A stretch of DNA of 64,000 nt from Limnobaculum parvum (GTDB lineage: Bacteria; Pseudomonadota; Gammaproteobacteria; Enterobacterales; Enterobacteriaceae). Every line of letters begins with the position of its first letter. Positions within the stretch are counted from its first letter, which is position 1. Under the pieces are notes generated by a model. The model was not told the DNA's origin. It saw only the letters and a list, made by a program, of their open reading frames with translations, and did no database searches. Where the stretch lies: positions 712,501 through 776,500 of the forward strand of contig NZ_CP029185.2 of the NCBI RefSeq assembly GCF_003096015.2, written 5' to 3'. A program made the position numbers and the translations under genes. This document shows positions 43,543 through 49,824 of the stretch, one piece after another.

Positions 43543-44028
43543 GTGGACTATGGTGACAGCGCCAGTAGCACGACCCATGCGGCGATAGCGGATGGTACGT
43601 TGACCATTCGTGACCAGAGCAATCAGCAGCAGGATATTGCGAAACTCAGCAATGACACGGCTAACGCAGCCAATCCGCTGGATAAGATTTTTGATGCCGA
43701 TGAGCAGATGCGTAATCTGGAAGCGATAGGTCTGGCGGGGCAGATAGTGTCGCAGGTGACGACCATTGCGACCAATATTGGGGTGAAGGCGGCGCAGGAT
43801 GAGGCACATGCTAAGGCGGATGCTCAGAAAGACTCAGCGGCAAATGACCCGGCTATCATCGCGCAGGCGCGAGAAAATCTGAAGAACAGTGGCAACGAGA
43901 ATCCAACGCAAGAAGATTTAAACAAAGCCACCTATGACGTGGTGTATCAGGCTGAGTTTAAGATTGCCAATGAAAAGATATATGTGGATAAAGCTACAGG
44001 GACAGTAAGAAGCTTTCATCCTAATTGA
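43543..44028 (+). pseudogene. Toxin-deleted cdiA-CT module
   Basis: 161 codons. It starts at the common DYGDSASSTTHAAIADG point (Ala to Asp by one base) and follows the cdiA pre-toxin sequence to AEFKIANE. It then jumps in frame to the last ~15 residues of an EndoU toxin (IYVDKATGTVRSFHPN). The VENN-type region and nearly the entire toxin are missing, so this is an internal deletion that kept the toxin stop and the following immunity gene. Confidence 0.85.
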
Positions 44029-44036
44029 GGTCTAAT

Positions 44037-44399
44037 ATGAGAAAAGAGCTATTTAGCCAATATGATGTTGATTCAGGATTAAATTTGATCGTTGTATCTT
44101 ATTTTGATCGTATGTATAGCGATGGTGATTTTTTAAGAGCAATCGAGCTATTATCTCAAAAAGGTGCACTGAATACTGATGGCGCGTATTGTCACTTTCC
44201 TGATATGGATAGTTATGATGAAGAGGAACACTTTGAAGGTGTTGAATTTGCTATTGGTTATCCACCAGAAGAAGACGAGATAGTTATAGTAAGTGAAGAG
44301 ACCTGCTATAAATATGTCAGACTAGCTTGTGAAAAATATCTCCAGCTACATCCGGAAGATATCGAAAAAGTTAATACTCTACTGGCTAAAATGCCGTAA
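44037..44399 (+). CDS. cdiI: CdiI immunity protein for EndoU toxin (copy 3, orphan)
   Basis: 120 residues, starting at MRKELFSQYD with a GAGG ribosome binding site 6 bases upstream. Residues from RMYSDGDFLRAIELL on are close to copy 1, with differences such as I/V and T/I near the end. Its toxin partner has been deleted, yet the immunity gene is intact, which may protect against siblings or neighbours carrying that toxin. Confidence 0.88.
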   Translation: MRKELFSQYDVDSGLNLIVVSYFDRMYSDGDFLRAIELLSQKGALNTDGAYCHFPDMDSYDEEEHFEGVEFAIGYPPEEDEIVIVSEETCYKYVRLACEKYLQLHPEDIEKVNTLLAKMP

Positions 44400-44402
44400 T
44401 AA

Positions 44403-44437
44403 AAAGCTCCCGACTATATATTTTGGTCGGGAGCTTT
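44403..44437. terminator. Bidirectional terminator (copy 3)
   Basis: Same 12-bp stem as at 30897-30931, here facing only a symE remnant. Confidence 0.88.
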
Positions 44438-44447
44438 GTTTTAACCG

Positions 44448-44530
44448 TCTGCTAGTAATATCCGCCTCAATCACCATCCGCCCCCGCTCAGTGGTCACGG
44501 TCACCGCCTGCTCGGGGGTAAACCCTAACA
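44448..44530 (-). pseudogene. Truncated symE-like remnant
   Basis: The 3' end of symE (C-terminal ~27 codons) at an offset of 13,506 bp from copy 1; homology ends near 44530, just before the 84-bp repeat region. Confidence 0.8.
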
Positions 44531-44569
44531 AATCCGGACGATTGCTTATTTATCTATTTCACACCCATC

Positions 44570-44653
44570 TATATAAAATTCCCCAAGCTAAATATAGAAA
44601 ATCCCACCCGATAAAAGCGTTACCCCGATACCCGCTCTTTGACGTTCAGTTAC
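44570..44653. repeat. 84-bp direct repeat, right copy
   Basis: Identical to 34260-34343. Followed at once by an IS3-type remnant. Confidence 0.92.
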
Positions 44654-44655
44654 CA

Positions 44656-44750
44656 TGTAAGCACACCCATTTTAGTACCACATATTTTTTGAGATTTCTG
44701 GGTTTTCAGCCATCAGCCGATATTCTTCCGGTGTTAAGTTATTCAAGGAC
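44656..44750 (-). mobile_element. Remnant of an IS3-family insertion sequence (transposase 3' end)
   Basis: The minus strand reads SLNNLTPEEYRLMAENPEI..KNMWY-stop (44672-44749), typical of the C-terminus of IS3-family OrfB (DDE integrase). The stop is followed by a TGTAAGCACACCCATTTT end like the terminal inverted repeat of such elements. Only about 95 bp of the element remain; the other end is absent. Confidence 0.72.
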
Positions 44751-44755
44751 AGATC

Positions 44756-44820
44756 ATATTTATTCTGATTTTGAGGAGTATCAAGGGCCACCCGATACAC
44801 TCTATGAAATGACGGTTTAG
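44756..44820 (+). pseudogene. 3' fragment of an immunity gene related to 33745-34215
   Basis: 65 bp matching 34151-34215 (offset 10,605) with a few changes, ending at the same stop (SDFEEYQGPPDTLYEMTV). The following hairpin (44834-44861) is a diverged copy of that at 34229-34256. The gene was truncated at the IS3 remnant. Confidence 0.82.
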
Positions 44821-45031
44821 CTAATGTCTGCAATCCCGACCGGTTCACAAACTGGCTGGGAATTTAGTTTTAACGTCAGAAACAATTATGCCTATGATCG
44901 TGGGCTCTACTTTTTTGATAACTTATTGTTTGACATGGAAGTTAATTTAATATTAATTACCTCGTTCTGGTTTTTTAGAATAGCTATTTCTAATTTATGG
45001 ATTAATTGAAATTTAATATTAAAGGAACGTC

Positions 45032-45610
45032 ATGAATAAAATTCTTATGGGTTGTCTTGTTGGCTGTGGCTTAGTTTTGACTAATGTAGCTTCAGCGGAC
45101 TCACAAACGGTATCTGCTGGTTATGCTCAAAGTAAAGTGCAGGATTATAAAAATATTAATGGTTTTAACCTGCAATATCGGTATGAGTGGGATTCTCCGG
45201 TTAGTTTAGTCAGCTCATTTACTTATATGAGCGGTAGCGACAGTAACTCATATCATGACTATGCTGGCGATTTATATAAAAATAACCTTGATATAAAGTA
45301 TTATTCTTTATTGGTAGGGCCTGCTTATCGTTTGAATTCTTATATCAGTTTATATGGTGTTGTTGGGGCTTCTTATACTAAATCCGATGGTTCTTATGAA
45401 TGGTATAATAGTGTAGGGGCTGATGAAGATGATGGGCACAGTAAGGGAAGTCTATCTAAAAATTCAACAGCGTTTGCTTACGGTACTGGCGTAATCATTA
45501 ATCCAACAGATTATTTATCTTTCAACGTAGGCTATGAAGGTTCAACACTGGATCTGTCGGGTAGTCATGGAATTAATGGATTTAATGTAGGCGTTGGTTA
45601 TAAATTCTAA
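45032..45610 (+). CDS. Ail/Lom-type outer membrane beta-barrel protein
   Basis: 192 residues with a signal peptide (cleavage near ASA-D, residue ~22) and alternating amphipathic strands of an eight-stranded barrel, ending in GVGYKF with the terminal aromatic residue required by BAM. SLVSSFTYMSG and YYSLLVGPAYRLN are typical of the Ail/OmpX/Lom family. In related bacteria such proteins give adhesion or serum resistance; some OmpX-like proteins affect CDI target recognition, but a link here is speculation. AT-rich, in the remains of the CDI array. Good AAAGGA ribosome binding site. Confidence 0.88.
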   Translation: MNKILMGCLVGCGLVLTNVASADSQTVSAGYAQSKVQDYKNINGFNLQYRYEWDSPVSLVSSFTYMSGSDSNSYHDYAGDLYKNNLDIKYYSLLVGPAYRLNSYISLYGVVGASYTKSDGSYEWYNSVGADEDDGHSKGSLSKNSTAFAYGTGVIINPTDYLSFNVGYEGSTLDLSGSHGINGFNVGVGYKF

Positions 45611-45724
45611 AATTTATAGGTTAAAAGTTATATTTTAAATAATGCATGATTAGGTATTTTAGAAATTGGTGGCCTAATCATTCGGGTTAGCTGCATGAAT
45701 TTAATAATATACAATTTACTTTGA

Positions 45725-45784
45725 AGGGCTTCAAATTTACCGGGTTAGTTTGACTCAGTTAAGTTTGAAGCCCTCTGATAGCAA
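45725..45784. repeat. 11-bp inverted repeat with 38-nt loop
   Basis: AGGGCTTCAAA (45725-45735) and TTTGAAGCCCT (45774-45784) are perfect reverse complements. Possibly the terminator of the ail-like gene or the ends of a tiny deleted element. 45611-45886 otherwise holds only the immunity fragment listed next. Confidence 0.6.
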
Positions 45785-45797
45785 ATGCGGAAAAAGG

Positions 45798-45854
45798 GTT
45801 GTTGCGCTGTCCATCTGTAAGTCAGATTGAGGAAATAAAGAAGATAAAACTATC
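45798..45854 (+). pseudogene. Internal fragment of an immunity gene related to 33745-34215
   Basis: About 57 bp aligning with 34081-34136 with one indel and several substitutions; the last part (AATAAAGAAGATAAAACTATC region) is nearly exact. A second relic of the same immunity family within 1.1 kb. Confidence 0.7.
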
Positions 45855-45886
45855 GATTCCTCCAAAGCAAAAAAGAAAAAATAATA

Positions 45887-46162
45887 ATGAAAACAGAAAA
45901 TATAAATTATTTACTAAGTGCATATTTCCATCAGGATTGGCGATGTGAGGCTCAAAATGATGATGAAATCATCATGCATTTTAAAAAAGCAGAAACTCAG
46001 CAGACTATTAATGAGTTGAAAGAGGAGCTAAATAGTCTATTAGCAAGTAATCAAGAATTAACACGAGAATTTATTATTGAAAATGATGGGTACTATAATC
46101 CTGAGTATGGCGGATTAACTATCAGAGAATGGCTGGCGAGATTATTACAGCTCCTAAATTGA
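45887..46162 (+). CDS. Orphan CdiI_2-type immunity protein
   Basis: 91 residues with the pattern LLSAYFHQDWRCEAQNDDEI, then ELNSLLASN, YYNPEYGGLTIREWLARLLQLL. This is the CdiI_2 family of CDI immunity proteins, a different family from the EndoU immunity copies upstream. No cognate toxin remains in the window, so it marks a lost module and the right edge of the CDI array. The start ATG follows AAAAAAGAAAAAATAATA, a weak ribosome binding site. Confidence 0.8.
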   Translation: MKTENINYLLSAYFHQDWRCEAQNDDEIIMHFKKAETQQTINELKEELNSLLASNQELTREFIIENDGYYNPEYGGLTIREWLARLLQLLN

Positions 46163-46224
46163 AACCCAAAAGATCCAAATCTCGACTGGGCTCTCCCTTT
46201 AGGCTTCAGACATTAATTCCCACC

Positions 46225-46767
46225 TCAATCCTCAATAAACCTTGCCGGAATCCCACCACTCAACCAAACCCCATTCTCCGCCCGATGAAACACCAACCCC
46301 TGCTGGTACATTTCCAGTGCTCTAATTTTCAGCACTACAGGTTTACCGTGACGTTGCCCGACGGCCACTGCCGTAGCTTCATCCGCAGACAGATGCACAT
46401 ACTGACGTGACCCCGCAACCAGTCCCTGCTCACGAATAGCATCCAGAAAACGGGTTGCCGTCCCATGATATAAAAACTCAGGCGGGACTTTCTCTTCATA
46501 GCGGATATCAACTTGTGATGATGAGTGCCCCTGAACCGCCCGAATACGCAGGCCGTCTTCTGAAATGGCAAATCGTTTTTTATCGCTGGTTTCAACCACT
46601 GATTGAATCAACGTCAGATCGAGATGTTGACTGTCTTTAGCGGCACAGGCAATCAAAGTATTGATGTCAGCCCATCCTTCACTATCCAGCGTTAATCCGA
46701 TAGCCTCTGGCTGATGGCGTAAAACGTAACTTAAAAACTTACTGATTCCTGCGTGTTGCTTATCCAT
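46225..46767 (-). CDS. kptA: RNA 2'-phosphotransferase (Tpt1/KptA)
   Basis: Transfers a 2'-phosphate from RNA to NAD+, giving ADP-ribose 1'',2''-cyclic phosphate. 180 residues, family length. Motifs: KFLSYVLRHQP near the N-terminus (winged-helix RNA lobe), LYHGTATRFLDAI (NAD-binding histidine), HLSADEATAVAVGQRHG, and WLSGGIPARFI at the end. Its natural bacterial substrate is unclear because bacteria lack the eukaryotic splicing pathway. It shares a strand with an XRE regulator 26 bases upstream, a probable pair. Confidence 0.95.
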   Translation of the reverse strand: MDKQHAGISKFLSYVLRHQPEAIGLTLDSEGWADINTLIACAAKDSQHLDLTLIQSVVETSDKKRFAISEDGLRIRAVQGHSSSQVDIRYEEKVPPEFLYHGTATRFLDAIREQGLVAGSRQYVHLSADEATAVAVGQRHGKPVVLKIRALEMYQQGLVFHRAENGVWLSGGIPARFIED

Positions 46768-46793
46768 CTATTCTTTATCCCAAAATTCCCGTT

Positions 46794-47066
46794 TCAACCC
46801 ATTTGTTTTGCTTCATATAATGCCAAAATCGACTCGGCAAATTCATCATCGATGGTATAGAAATAACACTCTGGTACGTTAAGCACTTTTGCAATAGCGC
46901 ACATCATTTCAAATGGCGGGCGGTAAGTTCCACTTTCATACTGAGAAACCCGTGAACGAGCAGTAGATTCATCAATCCCTGCCATGACTCCCAGTTTTTC
47001 TTGAGTTAGATGAGCTTTTTTTCTGGCTGCCTTTAGGCGTTTTGGGAGCATGACATCAACCATCAA
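46794..47066 (-). CDS. XRE-family helix-turn-helix regulator
   Basis: 90 residues. The HTH (about 8-62) reads RLKAARKKAHLTQEKLGVMAG..SRVSQYESGTYRPP, the Cro/CI-type fold. The C-terminal tail is short. Divided by 26 bases from kptA downstream on the same strand. Two starts are possible (MMVDVM, either Met). It probably controls its own operon; no operator was identified. Confidence 0.88.
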   Translation of the reverse strand: MMVDVMLPKRLKAARKKAHLTQEKLGVMAGIDESTARSRVSQYESGTYRPPFEMMCAIAKVLNVPECYFYTIDDEFAESILALYEAKQMG

Positions 47067-47176
47067 TTAAACACATTGACGATATGTTTAGCATCCCTTA
47101 ACATTCGGGTTGTTTAGAATAACTGAACAAAATCTGTAAATTGTTTCAGATAAAAAGGACATACAAGGTTAATCAA

Positions 47177-47407
47177 ATGGTTAAACAACACATGCTGCAA
47201 CAATTTGTTGTAATTGAACGAGTAAGTTACCGGCATCGAGCTGATTTTGGCCTAAAGCTGCTGGCAGTGACTGATTCACCCGAAGGTGCTGAAGAACTTG
47301 TTCAACAGCTTAGGCAATCCTATAAACAGAACGAACACAACCTGATCAGCTTTCTCTATTTAAAAGTAGATAATACTTTGCTTGAACAACGATTAGGGGT
47401 TGTTTAA
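47177..47407 (+). CDS. Hypothetical protein, 76 residues
   Basis: I start at MVKQHMLQQF, 8 bases after AAGG, instead of a TTG 36 bases upstream. The sequence (FVVIERVSYRHRADFGLKLLAV, SPEGAEELVQQLRQSY) is compatible with a small alpha/beta protein. No family recognised. It lies between the divergent XRE gene and convergent fldB. Confidence 0.6.
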   Translation: MVKQHMLQQFVVIERVSYRHRADFGLKLLAVTDSPEGAEELVQQLRQSYKQNEHNLISFLYLKVDNTLLEQRLGVV

Positions 47408-47433
47408 CCATAGGAAAAGGCATTCAGCACTCG

Positions 47434-47952
47434 TTATAGCAGGGCCTGCATCTCACCTAAAATCTGCTCGCACCAGTTTTCAATGCGTTCATCGCTGGCG
47501 TCATACTGAACCACGTCATCCAACGCTAGTCCTACAAACTGACTGCCATCCGGCGTGACGGCCCGTTGGCTGGTAAAGTTATAGCCCTCGGTTGACCAGT
47601 AGCCGATAAACTTAACTCCCATGGGTTTAAGATGGTCGTGCAACATGCCCAGTGCATCCAGAAACCATTCACTGTAACCGTCTTGATCGCCCATGCCGTA
47701 AAGCGCCACGATTTTACCGTGCAGGTTAACGCGCTCTAGCGCTCCCCAGGCTTTATCCCAGTCTTCTTGCAGTTCGCCAAAGTCCCAGGTGGGAATGCCC
47801 ATAATCAGTATCGGGTACTGTTCCATCAGGGTAACCGGATCGTCTTTAACGTTATGTAGAACCACTAAATCTTCACCGAGAATGTCACGGATTTTTTCTG
47901 CCGCCATTTCGGTATAACAGGTACTTGAACCATAAAACAGGCCGATCTTCAT
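47434..47952 (-). CDS. fldB: Flavodoxin 2
   Basis: FMN-binding electron carrier. 172 residues with the phosphate-binding loop GLFYGSSTCYTE at the N-terminus and the flavin-contacting MGIPTWDFGELQEDW and GMGDQDGYSEWF segments. Divergent from xerD, as in E. coli, where its neighbour on the other side is cptA; here the creBCD/CDI insertion separates them. Confidence 0.96.
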   Translation of the reverse strand: MKIGLFYGSSTCYTEMAAEKIRDILGEDLVVLHNVKDDPVTLMEQYPILIMGIPTWDFGELQEDWDKAWGALERVNLHGKIVALYGMGDQDGYSEWFLDALGMLHDHLKPMGVKFIGYWSTEGYNFTSQRAVTPDGSQFVGLALDDVVQYDASDERIENWCEQILGEMQALL

Positions 47953-48056
47953 GGTGTATGTCGCTTTATTACGGGTAGAAGTTTAGGGGGAAGTATACCA
48001 GATAGGGTATTATCAGACATAATTAAGCAAAAGGCAGTGTGAGCGAAGGAGGAAAG

Positions 48057-48956
48057 GTGGCGCAGGATAACACAATTCTGATTGAACAATTTCTGGATGC
48101 GCTCTGGCTGGAACGCAATCTGGCAGAGAATACGCTGGCATCTTATCGTCTGGATTTGCGGACATTGAGCGAATGGCTACTGGCCCACGACCTGACGCTG
48201 GAAAATACGCAGGCGTTGGATCTGCAATCGTTTCTGGCAGATAGGGTAGACGGTGGATACAAGGCGACCAGTTCTGCGCGTATGTTGAGTGCCATGCGGC
48301 GGCTGTTTCAGTATCTGTATCGTGAGAAAATCCGCAGCGACGACCCCTCTGCTTTGCTTTCTTCGCCTAAACTACCACAGCGATTGCCTAAAGATTTAAC
48401 CGAATCTCAGGTAGAATCTCTGCTGCAAACGCCTTGCATTGAAGAACCCATTGAACTGCGCGATAAAGCCATGCTGGAAGTATTGTATGCCACCGGGCTG
48501 CGGGTATCTGAACTGGTAGGGCTGACTATCAGTGATGTCAGCCTGCGTCAGGGGGTGGTGCGGGCCATTGGTAAAGGTGATAAAGAACGTCTGGTTCCCT
48601 TGGGGGAAGAGGCGGTTTACTGGCTTGAACAATATATTCAGTATAGTCGACCATGGTTGATCAATGGCGGTACACTGGATATCCTGTTCCCCAGTAAACG
48701 CGGGCAGAAAATGACCCGCCAGACATTCTGGTACCGGATTAAATATTATGCGGTGCTGGCCGGCATCGACAGTGAGGCGCTTTCGCCCCATGTATTGCGC
48801 CATGCATTTGCGACACATTTATTGAACCATGGTGCAGATTTGCGTGTCGTACAGATGTTATTAGGCCACAGCGATCTGTCGACTACCCAGATTTATACTC
48901 ATGTAGCAACCGAGCGGTTGAAACAGTTACACCAACAGCACCATCCCCGGGCCTGA
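48057..48956 (+). CDS. xerD: Site-specific tyrosine recombinase XerD
   Basis: Resolves chromosome dimers at dif with XerC and FtsK. The start is the GTG of VAQDNTILIEQF, right after AAGGAGG, giving 299 residues (E. coli 298); an upstream in-frame GTG at 48039 lies ahead of that ribosome binding site. Catalytic residues by alignment: R149 (GLRVSEL), K173, H245 and R248 (HVLRHAFATH), H271 (LGHSDLSTTQ), Y280. First of xerD-dsbC-recJ. Confidence 0.97.
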   Translation: MAQDNTILIEQFLDALWLERNLAENTLASYRLDLRTLSEWLLAHDLTLENTQALDLQSFLADRVDGGYKATSSARMLSAMRRLFQYLYREKIRSDDPSALLSSPKLPQRLPKDLTESQVESLLQTPCIEEPIELRDKAMLEVLYATGLRVSELVGLTISDVSLRQGVVRAIGKGDKERLVPLGEEAVYWLEQYIQYSRPWLINGGTLDILFPSKRGQKMTRQTFWYRIKYYAVLAGIDSEALSPHVLRHAFATHLLNHGADLRVVQMLLGHSDLSTTQIYTHVATERLKQLHQQHHPRA

Positions 48957-48992
48957 CCAGATGGGCTGGACTGATACTCCAAAGGAAAAATG

Positions 48993-49730
48993 ATGAAAAA
49001 AGGTTTATTGCTATTAACGCTGGCGCTGACAGCATTCACTTCTGTTGCTAAAGCGGATGATGCGGCGATTAAGCAAGCTCTGCAACAGAAGCTTGGCGCT
49101 ACTCAGATAGAGATTCTGCCATCCCCTATTGCTGGGGTGCAGACCGTTCTGACTGAGGGGGGCGTTCTTTATGTTTCCAGCGATGGTAAACATGTTCTGC
49201 AAGGACCTTTATATGACATCAGTGGGCCGGCGCCGGTTAATGTCACTTCCGATCAGTTAGGGCCAATTCTGTCTAAGCGTATGGAAGCCCTGAAAAATGA
49301 GATGATCATTTATAAAGCACCGCAGGAAAAATACGTGGTTACCGTATTTACCGATATCACCTGTGGTTACTGCACCAAGTTACATAAAGAAATGGCCGGT
49401 TATAATGAATTAGGAATTACCATTCGTTATCTGGCTTATCCACGTCAGGGCGTTGAATCCGATGCAGAGAAGAAAATGGCTTCCATTTGGTGTGCGTCCG
49501 ATCGTATGACTGCATTTGATGATGCTATGGCTGGTAAAGCGGTAAAACCTGCCAAGTGCGATATCAACATTAAGCGTCATTATGAACTGGGTTCTCTGTT
49601 CGGTATTCAGGGAACGCCGGCTATCGTGGTAGATGGCGCAACCGTACTTTCTGGCTATAGCGCACCTAGCGAGCTGAAAGCGACGCTGGATGCCTATGTT
49701 GCCCATAAAAACGGTGTAAAAGTTAACTAA
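48993..49730 (+). CDS. dsbC: Thiol:disulfide isomerase DsbC
   Basis: Periplasmic disulfide isomerase. 245 residues with a signal peptide (cleavage AKA-DD, residue ~22), an N-terminal dimerisation domain (~23-85) and a thioredoxin domain with active site C124-G-Y-C127. The second cysteine pair (IWC.., AKC) matches the structural disulfide of E. coli DsbC. ATG choice: the second of two adjacent ATGs has better spacing to AAAGGA. Confidence 0.96.
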   Translation: MKKGLLLLTLALTAFTSVAKADDAAIKQALQQKLGATQIEILPSPIAGVQTVLTEGGVLYVSSDGKHVLQGPLYDISGPAPVNVTSDQLGPILSKRMEALKNEMIIYKAPQEKYVVTVFTDITCGYCTKLHKEMAGYNELGITIRYLAYPRQGVESDAEKKMASIWCASDRMTAFDDAMAGKAVKPAKCDINIKRHYELGSLFGIQGTPAIVVDGATVLSGYSAPSELKATLDAYVAHKNGVKVN

Positions 49731-49824
49731 TTCTTCCGTTCGTTGCCCACAGCAGGTGGTTGACTGCTGTGGGTAATTCGCTTTGCGTTCCGCTGTAAAC
49801 ATCAGGTTTAATTACGCTTCAGCT

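Larger units (their letters stand above)
42553..43590. repeat. ~1.0-kb direct repeat, copy 2
   Basis: Partner of 30753-31790 (offset 11,800 bp). Confidence 0.95.

Noticed and set aside
44329..45009. Plus-strand frames of 163 and 61 codons
   Set aside because: They run through a terminator, a symE remnant, the 84-bp repeat and an IS remnant, so they are accidental joins of fragments.
46129..46640. Plus-strand frames antisense to kptA
   Set aside because: The kptA reading frame has full family motifs; the opposite frames do not.
15577..47433. Integrative element with integrase and att sites
   Set aside because: No integrase, tRNA border or flanking att repeats; xerD at 48 kb is the housekeeping recombinase.
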